Assembly: GCA_035307385.1 (NCBI GenBank)
Contig: DATGID010000054.1
Coordinates: 52,812 to 116,811 of the forward strand
DNA: 64,000 nt
Direction: 5' to 3'
Source: DATBHW01 sp035307385
GTDB taxonomy: Bacteria; Chloroflexota; Ktedonobacteria; Ktedonobacterales; DATBGS01
The notes beneath the pieces are model-generated. The model searched no databases and had not been told where the DNA came from. It saw only the letters and a list, made by a program, of their open reading frames with translations. Below, in pieces: positions 8,187 to 18,027 of this stretch. The position numbers and the translations under genes were made by a program. Positions within the stretch are counted from its first letter, which is position 1. Every line of letters starts with the position of its first letter.

Positions 8187-10955
8187 TTAGAGCAGGTGTA
8201 AGGCCGTAGCACGTGCGACCGCGCGGACACGACCTTGCACGCCCAGCTTGCGATAGATATGTTTTGTGTGGGTGCGAACGGTACTCAGCGCGATTACTAA
8301 CTCATCAGCAATCTGCTGGTTTGATAGCCCAACCGCCAGTAACCGCATCACCTCCACTTCGCGAGCGCTAAGGAATGCCTCTGGTTGGAGACCCTCCTCA
8401 CTCGGCTGGGCCGCTTCCTGAAGAGCCAGTGGAAAAGAGGACAGCAAGGATTCCACGCCTGGCGTATCGAAGCGCTGCCGGACCTTCCGCAGAAGCGTCG
8501 CCATGGACGCGCCCTCATCCACAAACGTACGTACATAGCCCTGCGCGCTGGCAAACGGCAAAACATTTGCCAGCAAAGAGCACGCCTGCTCATGAGCGCC
8601 GCTGGCTGCCAGCGCCAGCGCGCGCAAGACCACAAGCGGCAGCGTACTTGTCTGAGGTTGTTCTTGGTGCAACCCGTCCAATGCGTGTTCCAGAAGGACA
8701 GCAGCCGCATCCGGGCGATGCTGGGCCAGCAAAACCCGCGCCCAGGCCACCTGAATGCCTGGCGGGCAAACGCTGAGGGGAAGCGCGTGTTGCCCCTCGA
8801 TCTGCCACCTCTCCAGGGAGAGGACACGCGCTGCCATGTCTATCTTGCCTTGTGCCAGATGGAGGCGCACCTGCGCAGCAGCGACCTCCTCTTCTGTCCA
8901 CGAAAAGAAGTGCAAATCGGCCAGGCGCTCGGCTTCTTCCAGGGCCTGCCAGGCATGTGCCAGTTCGCCCAACCCCTGGTAAATCTGGGCCAACGCCAGA
9001 TAGCCCGGGAACAAGGTCTTTATTTCCCCACTGCGCAGGCCGAGCGCCAACCCCTGTTGTGCCTGGTCAAGCGCAGCCTCCCTCTCATTGCGCTCATATA
9101 GCAGCAAGGCGTTCCCGATAAGGATGGTCCCCGCTGCCAGAGGCAACTTGGGGTTGCTGACCGTTGCGAACCGCAGCGCCTGGCGATAGACCGCTGAGGC
9201 TTCATTGAGCAGGCCGCGTTGCACATACGAAGCGGCAAGATAGCGGCTGGCGAGCATCACTGCGCGGACATTGCCGGAGCGTCTGCCAATGCGGCGAGCC
9301 TGCTCAAACGTGCGGCCCGCTGCCACAAAATCATAGCCTCGCAAATGGGCATACCCCAGATTGAGCAGCAAGTCGGCCTGCAAGATATCGGTCTGTTCAG
9401 GCAAACGTCCAAGCGCCTGTTCGGAAAGGATGCTGGCACGCGCCACATCCTGAAACGCGGCGATGCGGGCACGAATGGCGAGTACCTCGCCTGATATTTC
9501 TCGAGAGCGCAGCCCTTCGTCCGGGTCTGTGGCTTGCGTGTTGCCTTCGCGGAGGCAGCGCTCCACCTCGTGGAGCATGGTTTCAGCGGCATCAAACTGG
9601 CCGGTGAGCGTCAGCGCCCAGGCAGATGTCAAAGCGAGACGTGGCCGCCCGCAAACTATCTCCTGGGGAAACTCCTCAAGCCAGTGCAGCAAGGTGGTGA
9701 CCTCTCCACTCTGCCAGAGCATTTGCGCGGAGGCTGCTTCGATCACCTGAGCCGCTCGCGCCCAATCTCGCGCCGCCAGCAGGTGGGGAAGCGCCCGGTT
9801 GATAGCATCCCCTTCGGCAGATTCCTGCTGTAAATACCAGTCTGCTGCTCGTCTGTGCCACATGCTCATCTCTTGTGGAAATGTCTGGCGCAGGCGATCC
9901 TGAAGAAAATCAAGAAAGAGCGCGTGGTAGCGAAACCAGCGATGCGCCATATCTAATGGGGTGAGCAAGAAGCGACCGTATGCCAAGTGCTCTAATATAC
10001 GCTGGCTATCTGTTTGTTGCAATATGGCATCACACAGCGCTCCGCTACATTGCGCCAGCAGAGAGGTGGCGAGCAGAAAACGTTGCATGTCTGGTGGCTG
10101 CTGCCCAAAGACCTCGGCGACCAGATACTCGACGATGGCATGATGATCGCCCCGCAGCACAGCAAGAAAACCGGCTGTGCCCTGGTGCTCCCGCCAGGCT
10201 AACGCAGCCAGATGGAGCGGCATGATCCATCCACCGGTCTGCTCTTCGAGCCTGGCTATCTCGTCCTGGGTAAAGGAGAGCGGCAGCGTGCTGTGAAGAA
10301 AGCGCGCCATCTCCTCAGGAGAAAAACGGAGGTCTTCTGCACCGAACTCGGCAAGAGAACCGCTGGCGCGGAGTTTCGTCAAAGGCAAAGGGGGAGAGAT
10401 TCGACTCGCGATTACGAGATGAAGACCTGGCGGGAGATGCTCCAGCAAAAAAGCCACCGCTGTGTGGATTGCCAGATTGGTGATAACTTCATACTCATCG
10501 AGTATCAGGATGGTTCTGCCAGACGGAGCAAGCGTGAGATTCTCTCTGGGAACGCTGAAGGCGTTCAGCAGCGCCGTCAAAAATGTCTCGGTCGAGGCCA
10601 GGGGAGACACCTCTAGAGCCAGGACTGGATGGCCTGGATTGCGCTCGTGTGCCTTTTGTAAGGCGCGCAAGACGTACATCCAGAACCGACCTGGGTCGTT
10701 ATCGGCGCCTTCCAGCGAGAGCCAGGAAAGGAAAGGCTCTTGCGGAGATGCTGAACGGGCTGTATGAGCAGCATACCAGGAACTCAGGAGCGTTGTTTTA
10801 CCAAACCCCGCGGGAGTGGCGACGAGCGTAAGCCGCCGGGTAGTCTCTGCATCCAGCCGTTCAAGTAGTCCCTGGCGTCGTAGGCAGTTCGATCTCGTTG
10901 GCGGCGGTGCTAGCTTGGTCAACAGAAGCCCCGAACCATCTATACTCTCTGCCAT
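8187..10955 (-). CDS. LuxR-family ATP-dependent (LAL / MalT-like) transcriptional regulator
   Basis: A 922-residue STAND-type activator. An N-terminal NTPase module has Walker A TPAGFGKTTLL (about residues 48-58) and a Walker B ILILDEYE near residue 150. The middle is a long helical TPR-like region. The C-terminus is a LuxR HTH with LSAREVEVMRLLAVGLSNQ and STVRTHTKHIYRKLGVQGR, the usual recognition helix. Architecture and length match the LAL group (MalT, about 900 residues), in which ligand binding to the helical region drives ATP-dependent oligomerisation. The aldo/keto reductase and LLM genes directly downstream on the same strand are plausible targets, but that is inference. Confidence 0.92.
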   Translation of the reverse strand: MAESIDGSGLLLTKLAPPPTRSNCLRRQGLLERLDAETTRRLTLVATPAGFGKTTLLSSWYAAHTARSASPQEPFLSWLSLEGADNDPGRFWMYVLRALQKAHERNPGHPVLALEVSPLASTETFLTALLNAFSVPRENLTLAPSGRTILILDEYEVITNLAIHTAVAFLLEHLPPGLHLVIASRISPPLPLTKLRASGSLAEFGAEDLRFSPEEMARFLHSTLPLSFTQDEIARLEEQTGGWIMPLHLAALAWREHQGTAGFLAVLRGDHHAIVEYLVAEVFGQQPPDMQRFLLATSLLAQCSGALCDAILQQTDSQRILEHLAYGRFLLTPLDMAHRWFRYHALFLDFLQDRLRQTFPQEMSMWHRRAADWYLQQESAEGDAINRALPHLLAARDWARAAQVIEAASAQMLWQSGEVTTLLHWLEEFPQEIVCGRPRLALTSAWALTLTGQFDAAETMLHEVERCLREGNTQATDPDEGLRSREISGEVLAIRARIAAFQDVARASILSEQALGRLPEQTDILQADLLLNLGYAHLRGYDFVAAGRTFEQARRIGRRSGNVRAVMLASRYLAASYVQRGLLNEASAVYRQALRFATVSNPKLPLAAGTILIGNALLLYERNEREAALDQAQQGLALGLRSGEIKTLFPGYLALAQIYQGLGELAHAWQALEEAERLADLHFFSWTEEEVAAAQVRLHLAQGKIDMAARVLSLERWQIEGQHALPLSVCPPGIQVAWARVLLAQHRPDAAAVLLEHALDGLHQEQPQTSTLPLVVLRALALAASGAHEQACSLLANVLPFASAQGYVRTFVDEGASMATLLRKVRQRFDTPGVESLLSSFPLALQEAAQPSEEGLQPEAFLSAREVEVMRLLAVGLSNQQIADELVIALSTVRTHTKHIYRKLGVQGRVRAVARATALHLL

Positions 10956-11051
10956 TCTCTCATTACCCTGGCCTTATTTGTTGAAGTACATGTACCATAT
11001 TTTCTGGTGAGCCGCTATTGACAATGAGATTGCGGAAAGCAGAGGGGTGAT

Positions 11052-12527
11052 TCAGGTGCCCCGGAACCTGAGGATGGTGATGAGCGTGCGCGCCATGATG
11101 AGCAGATCAAAGGTGAGCGACTGGTGGCGAATGTAATACAGGTCGTATTGCAACTTGCGCAGGGCATCTTCGGTGCTGCTGCCATAGCGATAGCGAATCT
11201 GCGCCCAGCCGGTGAGGCCCGGTTTGACGACGTGGCGGCTTTGATAAAAGGGTATTTTCGCGCTGAGCAGGCGCACGAACTCCGGGCGCTCCGGGCGTGG
11301 CCCGACCAGGCTCATCTGGCCCATCAAGACATTGATAAGCTGCGGCATCTCGTCCAGGCGGGTCTTGCGCATGAATCTGCCGAAGCGCGTCACGCGGTCA
11401 TCGAAGGATGAGGCCCAGCGCGCGCCGGTCAGGTTCTCTGCGCCATCGATCATCGAGCGTAGTTTCATAATTTTGAAGATTTTGCCGCCGCGCCCGACGC
11501 GATCCTGCACGTAGAAGATCGGGCCAGGCGAATCGAGCTTGATGACCAGCGCAATCATCGGAAAGAGCAGCGCGAAGACGAATAGTCCCACCAGCGCCAA
11601 CAGCCTATCGACAATCCATTTTGCTGTCTGGTAGAGATTAAAGGTGAGCGAGTGGTCCTGGTGGGGCAGCACCAGCGCCCAGAGGTGCTGCCCCACCAGT
11701 TCGATGGGGATGCGCCCGGTGATTTGCTCGTAAAGCACAGGCATGGGCACAATGGCAACGCCTTGCCCATAGCAGGCCATCAAGCCTTGAAAGATGTCAT
11801 TGGGAATATTGTTGACGTAGGATACGATCAACTCAGAGATGCCATACTGATGCACGATGCTGGTCAGTTCGCCCCCAAAGCCAAGCGTGTTGCTGCGCGC
11901 TGGCAAGGCGCTGCGGTCCTGGGCGCTGGTGACGTAGCCAACAATCTCATAGTCGCGCTGGACTTCCTGCTTGATGGCTTGCCAGATGACCTCTGAGGCG
12001 CTGCCCGTGCCGACGATCAGCGCGCGGCGTCGGAAGCGGGACCAGCGCGCCAGGAACAGGCGCGAGGCGCGCCAGGCCGTGATCAGCGCCAGCGAGCCGA
12101 GCGCGTAGTAGATGATGAAACGGCGTGGCAAGATGCCCAGCGGCGCGAACAGGAAGATGGTTCCATAGACCAGCACCAGTTGCAGCGTCACCCATGCCAG
12201 CCGCGCCATGCTGCTGGAAAAGTGAGACGTGATGCGTAAATCATAATAGTCGTTGGCGTGCGCCAAGACGAACCAGAGCGGCGGCAAGACAAAGAACCAG
12301 AAGACACGCTGCCAGATAAACTGAATGTTGAAAGGTTCCTGCGCCTGCACCGCCCACAGCCACAGCGCCATCATCACCGAAAGCAAGGTAGCGACCATAT
12401 CACCCTGCATCAGGAGTGTGCGGCGCTGCGCCAGCGGAAATTGCGTCAGCCGGAGTGGTCGCAGATTGCCCTGACTGCCTATCTGCTGATAGGGTGTCTG
12501 GGGAAGGCTTCCGTGCTTCAGAGACAT
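11052..12527 (-). CDS. Polyprenyl-phosphate sugar-1-phosphate transferase (initiating enzyme)
   Basis: A 491-residue WbaP/CpsE/WcaJ-type membrane enzyme that transfers a sugar-1-phosphate from a nucleotide sugar to undecaprenyl phosphate, starting chain synthesis. The N-terminal half has four or five hydrophobic segments (for example LLSVMMALWLWAVQ and VFWFFVLPPLWFVL) and a CoA-binding-like Rossmann region with ALIVGTGSAS. The C-terminal catalytic domain shows KIFKIMKLRSM, TRFGRFMRKTRLDEMPQLI and MSLVGPRPERPEF, the bacterial sugar transferase signature. The start at 12527 follows AGAGGT and avoids overlap with the upstream gene. It is the last gene of a three-gene minus-strand unit with two GT2 enzymes. 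Confidence 0.92.
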   Translation of the reverse strand: MSLKHGSLPQTPYQQIGSQGNLRPLRLTQFPLAQRRTLLMQGDMVATLLSVMMALWLWAVQAQEPFNIQFIWQRVFWFFVLPPLWFVLAHANDYYDLRITSHFSSSMARLAWVTLQLVLVYGTIFLFAPLGILPRRFIIYYALGSLALITAWRASRLFLARWSRFRRRALIVGTGSASEVIWQAIKQEVQRDYEIVGYVTSAQDRSALPARSNTLGFGGELTSIVHQYGISELIVSYVNNIPNDIFQGLMACYGQGVAIVPMPVLYEQITGRIPIELVGQHLWALVLPHQDHSLTFNLYQTAKWIVDRLLALVGLFVFALLFPMIALVIKLDSPGPIFYVQDRVGRGGKIFKIMKLRSMIDGAENLTGARWASSFDDRVTRFGRFMRKTRLDEMPQLINVLMGQMSLVGPRPERPEFVRLLSAKIPFYQSRHVVKPGLTGWAQIRYRYGSSTEDALRKLQYDLYYIRHQSLTFDLLIMARTLITILRFRGT

Positions 12528-12555
12528 CCCGTACCTCTCTTCGAAACGTTTCTCC

Positions 12556-13587
12556 TCAGGCATCCTTTGAAAGAGACATCTGAAGCGCCGGAGATTTCCT
12601 GGAGGGAAGGCGCATATTCCCTTGCAGGAGACCAGCCCAGAACCCAACACCCCAGGCAACATGAATGGTCATGAAGACGAGCGGCAGCCGCCAGAAGAGA
12701 TGATGGTCAGCTTCTTTGGCTGCTGCTATGGAATAGGCGCATAAAGCCACCATATAGGCGATGAGCAGGAATAGCCAGCAATCCAGGGCGAGGGGCGCAA
12801 TCAGGGCGCACAGCAGCCCTCCCAGGAGCGCGCCCAGAAAGCCAGGCGCGGCCAACTGGCGCAAGCGCAGTGAGGCTGGATGTTTTTTGAGCGTCCTGGT
12901 TTTGGCTCTGCCGTAGGAAAAATATTGTCGCGCCAACGCGCCGAGGGTCTGTCGCCCAAAGTAAGCGGAGCGAATAGCTGGCGAAAGATAGATTTTGCCC
13001 CCGGCCTGGCGCAGCCGGTAATTGAGTTCATAATCTTCGTTAGGGGCCAGGCGTTCGTCGAATCCACCAAGCTGCTGCAAGACCCAGCGCGGCCAGGCTC
13101 CTAGATAGACCGTATCGGTGTAAGCCGCCGCGTGGCATGTATGAAAAGCGCCAGGCACGGCAAATGGCTGCCGGGCAGCGCTGGCAATGGCCTGGCCCAT
13201 GTGTGTGATGCCGATGGGATTGATGTGCCCGCCGACGTTGCAGGCCCCGGTGGCGCGCAACGCGACAATACACTGGCGCACATAATCGGGCGCGATGACG
13301 GCGTGACCATCCACGCGAACAATGATGTCGCCTTTTGCCTGCCGCAGCGCCAGATTCAGTCCGGCAGCTTGCGTCCGCTGGAGATTCAGCAGGACGCGAA
13401 CGCGCTCCGCGCCAGGCAGCGCTTGAATGATCTCAATCGTGTGATCTTCACTGGCCCCGTCCGCAATCAGAATCTCCAACCGCTCGAGGGGATAATCCTG
13501 AGCGAGCACAGCGCCGAGGCTGCGCGCAATAAAGGCTTGCTCATTGCGAACAGGCATAATAACACTTACGAAGGGTGTCTCCTCCAT
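12556..13587 (-). CDS. Family 2 glycosyltransferase (ExoA-like), membrane-anchored
   Basis: A 343-residue GT2 enzyme. The N-terminal GT-A fold shows VSVIMPVRNEQAFIARSL, LIADGASEDHTIEI and GDIIVRVDGHAVIAPDYV, where D-x-H (V-D-G-H) stands in the D-x-D metal position, as in ExoA-like enzymes. LAPNEDYELNYRLRQAG is the acceptor/ED motif. The last 90 residues contain two or three hydrophobic segments (FLGALLGGLLCALIAPLAL and following) that anchor it in the membrane. The start at 13587 follows AAGGAAG. It overlaps the end of the upstream GT2 gene by 22 bp, showing translational coupling. Confidence 0.9.
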   Translation of the reverse strand: MEETPFVSVIMPVRNEQAFIARSLGAVLAQDYPLERLEILIADGASEDHTIEIIQALPGAERVRVLLNLQRTQAAGLNLALRQAKGDIIVRVDGHAVIAPDYVRQCIVALRATGACNVGGHINPIGITHMGQAIASAARQPFAVPGAFHTCHAAAYTDTVYLGAWPRWVLQQLGGFDERLAPNEDYELNYRLRQAGGKIYLSPAIRSAYFGRQTLGALARQYFSYGRAKTRTLKKHPASLRLRQLAAPGFLGALLGGLLCALIAPLALDCWLFLLIAYMVALCAYSIAAAKEADHHLFWRLPLVFMTIHVAWGVGFWAGLLQGNMRLPSRKSPALQMSLSKDA

Positions 13588-14492
13588 AGACTGCTTCCTT
13601 GCCCTAGATTATACATCGTGCCGCTGACCAATCCCACGACAAACGCGGTGTGTTCCATCACGACCAGCGGCCAGAAGGCGATAGCCCACAGGATGCCCAC
13701 ATGCCGCGTTTTTGCCAGCGCCAGGAAGGGCGACAGCGCGACTGCGCCCCCATGCCGCAGCAGTTCGATGGCGGGTGTGCGTCCATTTTTCCAGTGTGGG
13801 GAAAGTACAGCGTTGCCGTAGCCATAGCGATAGAGATTCGTGATGAGGCTGCGCAGCGACAGGGGCGTGCCGAAGTGGCTGACGATGCCGCCGTCTGCCA
13901 GCAGCAACTTGTGGCCTGCCTGGGTCAAGCGAAAGGAGAGATCGGCGTCTTCGCTCCAGATGCCCGGGCGCTCGCTAAACCCACGAACCTGGAGCAACGC
14001 CGAGCGGCGGAACGCGGCGTTCGCGGTCAGCAGGTAGTCGACCCGACCGCGCCGGACGCGATGGCGGAAAAAGGACGAAGCGCTCAGGTAGTACGGCACC
14101 CAGGCTTTGGGGCTGACGTTGACCAGCGGCCCGCCAACCCCAGCAGCATTCGATTGGCACAGGGCGCTGGCAAGCTGTGCTAACCAGTCGCGCTCTGCCA
14201 CGCAATCCGCATCGATGAAGGCGATAAACTCCCCGGCTGCTGCCCAGATGCCCGTGTTTCTCGCGCTGGCCGGTCCACCATTAGGCTTCTGGATCACCTG
14301 GAACGTTCCACCCCACTGATGCAAGATGGCTCTGGCTGCTTCGGCAGTGCCATCGGTTGAGCCATCGTCCACCAGGATAATTTCGTAGCGGTCCGATGGA
14401 TAGGTTTGCGAGCAGAGAGTCACAAGGCAGGCGGGCAGAAACCTCACCCGGTTATAGGTAGGGACCACTATACTCACAAAAGGAATGCGCAT
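13566..14492 (-). CDS. Family 2 glycosyltransferase
   Basis: A 308-residue GT2 enzyme, first gene of the minus-strand unit that ends in the initiating sugar transferase. The GT-A domain has VSIVVPTYNRVRFLPACL, ILVDDGSTDGTAE, and EFIAFIDADCVAERDWL, a true D-x-D. IWSEDADLSFRLTQAGH is the ED motif near the active site. A hydrophobic C-terminal segment (ILWAIAFWPLVVMEHTAFVV) may anchor it. It is divergent from the GT2/YfhO/ABC operon across a gap of about 200 bp. Confidence 0.9.
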   Translation of the reverse strand: MRIPFVSIVVPTYNRVRFLPACLVTLCSQTYPSDRYEIILVDDGSTDGTAEAARAILHQWGGTFQVIQKPNGGPASARNTGIWAAAGEFIAFIDADCVAERDWLAQLASALCQSNAAGVGGPLVNVSPKAWVPYYLSASSFFRHRVRRGRVDYLLTANAAFRRSALLQVRGFSERPGIWSEDADLSFRLTQAGHKLLLADGGIVSHFGTPLSLRSLITNLYRYGYGNAVLSPHWKNGRTPAIELLRHGGAVALSPFLALAKTRHVGILWAIAFWPLVVMEHTAFVVGLVSGTMYNLGQGSSLWRRHPS

Positions 14493-14688
14493 AGAGAGTT
14501 TCTCGAATAATTTCTAAACGGAGCATACACCGAAATTTCTCCCGCTGCTTATAGCACGAACCAGGCCACGGATTTTTCGCGGGCTGGGGGCGGCCTGGCC
14601 CTGGAGCAGTGGCACAGTAAGTGCTATATCGCGCCTCAATCTCCAATTCAGCATGCTCCATAATGAAGCAGGAGGCAACGGAACCGAC

Positions 14689-15369
14689 ATGGATGTTTCG
14701 GTGATTGTTCCCGTCTATAACGAGCAGGCCACCATCCAACAGGTCATCGCATTGTTGCAACAGGTGCCCTATTCCAAAGAGGTCATCATCGTCGATGACT
14801 GTTCCACCGATGGCACACAGGCGATTCTCCAACAGACCACCTGGCCTGGGAATGTCCAGATTTACTATCATCCGCGCAATATGGGCAAAGGGGCTGCCAT
14901 TCGGACAGGTGTGCAGCACGTCACGAAGGATATCGTTGTCATTCAAGACGCGGATTTAGAATATGACCCCAAAGACCTTGAAGTGGTCCTCAAGCCGATC
15001 ATCGAGGGCAAGGCCGATGTCGTCTATGGCTCGCGCTTTTTGGGGGTTCATGAAGCGATACTGTTCTGGAACTATCTGGGGAACAAGCTGCTCACGCTGG
15101 CAACCAATCTCCTCTATCACAAGAGCCTCACCGATATGGAGACGGGATACAAAGCCTTTCGTACTCCTATCCTCAAAAGCTTGAAGATTCGCTGTAACCG
15201 GTTTGATTTTGAGCCAGAGATCACCGCGAAGGTCTTGAAACGGCGGTATTGCATTCACGAAGTGCCGATCAGCTATGCGGGTCGCGATTATCTGGAGGGG
15301 AAGAAGATTACCTGGCTGGATGCCTTTCCGGCGCTTTGGGCGCTTGTCAAATATCGTTTTGTAGACTGA
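14689..15369 (+). CDS. Family 2 glycosyltransferase, dolichol/polyprenyl-phosphate hexose synthase type
   Basis: A 226-residue single-domain GT2 of the DPM1/GtrB class, which transfers a sugar from a nucleotide donor to polyprenyl phosphate at the inner membrane face. Motifs: VSVIVPVYNEQATIQQVI, VIIVDDCSTDGTQ, GKGAAIRTGVQHV, and VVIQDADLEYDPKDL with D-A-D. TDMETGYKAFRTPIL and CRFDFE-like CNRFDFEPEITAKV are the later conserved blocks. There is no C-terminal membrane pair, so it is the soluble subclass. The start used is the ATG at 14689 behind GGAGG (13 bases, rather long); an ATG at 14653 has no ribosome site. A sugar-phosphate lipid made here could feed the GT-C-like YfhO protein next to it. 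Confidence 0.9.
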   Translation: MDVSVIVPVYNEQATIQQVIALLQQVPYSKEVIIVDDCSTDGTQAILQQTTWPGNVQIYYHPRNMGKGAAIRTGVQHVTKDIVVIQDADLEYDPKDLEVVLKPIIEGKADVVYGSRFLGVHEAILFWNYLGNKLLTLATNLLYHKSLTDMETGYKAFRTPILKSLKIRCNRFDFEPEITAKVLKRRYCIHEVPISYAGRDYLEGKKITWLDAFPALWALVKYRFVD

Positions 15370-15421
15370 ATCATTGGTATAGAACTTGCCGTAGAGCCTC
15401 TCCGCGAATTACATAGGACGT

Positions 15422-15467
15422 TTGCCGCCAGGGAGTCTCGTATGCTGTGGTTGCCATCTGGCGGCAA
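15422..15467 (+). promoter_or_regulatory. Leader hairpin overlapping the YfhO ribosome-binding site
   Basis: TTGCCGCCAG at 15422-15431 is the perfect complement of CTGGCGGCAA at 15458-15467. The right arm ends inside the Shine-Dalgarno AAGGAGG (15466-15472) of the next gene. Folding could restrict its translation. The loop is 26 bases. Confidence 0.35.
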
Positions 15468-15476
15468 GGAGGCAAA

Positions 15477-18017
15477 ATGGCTCATCGAGTCGCGCCGGTC
15501 AAGGAGAGACCACCGTTCTCACCCTCTGTACGTCGGCACTTGTTCCGCCCCTCGCTGTTTCAGCGTTTTTTAGCCCAGTTTCGCTCTTCCTGGCATATCC
15601 TGCTCGTGCTGGCTCTGCCAGTGCTGCTGCTCAGCCCGTCACTTTTTGGTGGCCGCGCCCTCACGGCGGATGATAATCTGCTCTTGTGGCCGCCGTGGTC
15701 AAGCGATCTGGCGTCGCTGCATCTTGCGCCGCAAAACACATTGCTTGCCGATGGCCCCCAGAATGTCGAAGCCTGGCTCTTCTTTACGCATCAGCAGTTG
15801 GCTGCCGGGCGTTTGCCTCTGTGGGACCCCCTGGAAGCTGGCGGCGCGCCTTTTCTGGCTGCCGGGCAACCGGCAGTGCTTTCGCCCTTCACCTGGCTGG
15901 CGGCGCTGCTGCCCTATCCGCTCGGATTGGCGCTCGTGGTGCTGCTGCGCTGGTGGCTGGTCGGCCTGGGGATGTATGTCTTCGCGCGCGTCTCGCTCAG
16001 GCTGGTCCGCGTGCCCGCGCTGATTCCTGCGCTGGCTTTTATGCTGGGGTCGTTTTGGGTGGTCTGGCTGATTCACGAGGTAGATTGGCCGGTGACCTTT
16101 CTTCCCTGGTTGCTATGGGCAACGGAGCGTCTCATCCGGCAGCCATCGGCGCGGCGGCTGGTGGTTCTTGCGCTCGTTGCCGGGCTGATCGGCGTAAGCG
16201 GTCACCCGGAAATGTCCTTTCACGTGATGCTGGGGGGCGGACTCTACGCTTGCTGGCTGGGGATGTCCATCCAGAAGGAGACCTGGCGCGCTCGGGTATC
16301 CGGGTTCGGACTCTGGTGTGGCGGCGCGGTCCTGGGCGTTCTGCTGGCGGCCATCCAATATTTGCCTACGCTGGCGCTGGTGCCCACAGCCATGATTACC
16401 GCGATACGTGGCACGCAGCCTTCCGCGCCTGTGCCTCTCAGTGGGTTACCCACCTGGATTGTGCCGAACATTGGCGGCAACCAGGCCCTGCACATGCCCT
16501 ACTGGGGGCCTTGGAATTATAACGAGGCCGTCTTTTATGCCGGAGGCGTCTCGCTGGTGCTGGCGACTCTGGCGCTGGGAGGTCTGCGTTCGCCTGGGCG
16601 GCGAGCGGATGTCATCTTTTTTACCGCGCTGGCGATGATCATGGCCGGATTAGTCTATGGCATGCTTCCTTTTTCCTGGCTGACCCGGTTGCCCGTGCTG
16701 GATACCGACGCCTGGGAGCGGCTGAATGTGCTGGTTATCTTCAGTATCGCTTGCCTGGCCGGGATCGGGCTGGAGCAGGTGAGCGTGTGGAAGAAGCCCA
16801 GCCGCATACTATCCAAATGGGCTGCACGTCGGCGGTTTGTGGGATGGCTGCTGCTCTGGCTGGCGGCGCTCGCTGCCGCGCTGGCCCTGGTGGAGACCAT
16901 CAGCAATCTCAGCGTCCACAAGGTATGGACCGCCTTATGGGTGGCGCTGGCTGTGGCGAGCCTCTGGGGGGCTGGCGTTGTCCTGGTATGTCAGCGCTAT
17001 CGCTGGCTTGGCTGGCGCAAGGTGCAGGGCGCGCTGCTGGGGCTGGTGCTCCTCGATCTGCTGCTTTTTGCCGTTCCCTATGTGCCGCAGCCATCGGCGC
17101 GGGTGGCGTTCCCAAAGACGCCGACCATCGTCCGCCTTCAGCAAACCATTGGCCCGGCCCGCATGGCGGCATCAGGCGACATCATTCCGCCAGACACCGG
17201 CACGCCCTATGGCCTGCATGATCTGCGCGCCTATAATCCTCTGGTGAGCGACCGATATATGCACTATATGGTTGCCATGGAGCCTGACCTGGCGGGCACG
17301 TTCTGCTGTGTCGCGCTGGCCTGCCCATCGTTGACTCTGCTGAGCGTGGCAAGTGTAGCGTATTACGCCACGCTGCCCAATGTCGATGCCAACCGCTGCG
17401 CGCGGTTGGCTCCAGGGCAAAGCCTGACCTCAGGTCCGCTTGTGCCGCTGTGGACACAAGGAGGCATTACGCTCTGGCGCAACACACAAGCCCGCCCGCG
17501 TTTCTATTTCGCCGATATGGTGATCGCTTCTGCCAGCGCGCAGCAGACGGCAGCCCTGCTGCCTGGCCTGAGCAGCACTGGCCGCGATGCCATCATCGAA
17601 GGGGCGTCGGCTTCTGCCAGCGCGCCCCTCGCGGACGCTGGCGCTGTCAAGGTGGTGACAGACGCGCCCGGCCAGATCACCCTGCAAACGCAGACGAATA
17701 CGACCCGCTGGCTGGTCATCGATGAAGGCTATGACATCGGCTGGCAGGCTGATGTCGATGGGGCCAGGACAACCGTGCATCCCGCCAACGAGATGTTTCA
17801 GGCGGTCGAGGTGCCTGCTGGCGCGCATACGATTCACCTGCTCTATCGCCCCGTTTCTTTTACGCAAGGCGCGGCCCTTTCAGCGCTGGCGCTGCTGGTG
17901 TTGCTGGGGCTGCTGCTTGGCAGTTGGGTTGTCCCTCCCTTCTTCCGAAGAGTCCGCCCGGTCTGGCCTGCTTTTTGCCAGGGCATGGAGGCTTGCATTT
18001 GCTTGATTCTGCTGTAA
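15477..18017 (+). CDS. YfhO-family integral membrane protein (GT-C-like glycosyltransferase)
   Basis: An 846-residue polytopic membrane protein resembling YfhO, a GT-C-fold family linked to adding sugars to surface polymers from lipid-phosphate donors. A first membrane segment (about residues 30-55) is followed by an extracytoplasmic loop with LTADDNLLLWPPW, whose acidic D-D pair is in the position of the GT-C catalytic acidic motif, then WDPLEAGGAPFLAAGQ. A dozen or so further hydrophobic segments follow, then a C-terminal soluble region ending in a last membrane helix. The start at 15477 is behind AAGGAGG. It is ten bases from the ABC permease gene on the same strand. Confidence 0.8.
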   Translation: MAHRVAPVKERPPFSPSVRRHLFRPSLFQRFLAQFRSSWHILLVLALPVLLLSPSLFGGRALTADDNLLLWPPWSSDLASLHLAPQNTLLADGPQNVEAWLFFTHQQLAAGRLPLWDPLEAGGAPFLAAGQPAVLSPFTWLAALLPYPLGLALVVLLRWWLVGLGMYVFARVSLRLVRVPALIPALAFMLGSFWVVWLIHEVDWPVTFLPWLLWATERLIRQPSARRLVVLALVAGLIGVSGHPEMSFHVMLGGGLYACWLGMSIQKETWRARVSGFGLWCGGAVLGVLLAAIQYLPTLALVPTAMITAIRGTQPSAPVPLSGLPTWIVPNIGGNQALHMPYWGPWNYNEAVFYAGGVSLVLATLALGGLRSPGRRADVIFFTALAMIMAGLVYGMLPFSWLTRLPVLDTDAWERLNVLVIFSIACLAGIGLEQVSVWKKPSRILSKWAARRRFVGWLLLWLAALAAALALVETISNLSVHKVWTALWVALAVASLWGAGVVLVCQRYRWLGWRKVQGALLGLVLLDLLLFAVPYVPQPSARVAFPKTPTIVRLQQTIGPARMAASGDIIPPDTGTPYGLHDLRAYNPLVSDRYMHYMVAMEPDLAGTFCCVALACPSLTLLSVASVAYYATLPNVDANRCARLAPGQSLTSGPLVPLWTQGGITLWRNTQARPRFYFADMVIASASAQQTAALLPGLSSTGRDAIIEGASASASAPLADAGAVKVVTDAPGQITLQTQTNTTRWLVIDEGYDIGWQADVDGARTTVHPANEMFQAVEVPAGAHTIHLLYRPVSFTQGAALSALALLVLLGLLLGSWVVPPFFRRVRPVWPAFCQGMEACICLILL

Positions 18018-18027
18018 AAGAGGCATT

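Noticed and set aside
15686..16522. Long open frame on the plus strand inside the YfhO gene
   Set aside because: It overlaps the membrane protein in another frame, has arginine/alanine/glycine-heavy composition without family motifs, and no ribosome site.
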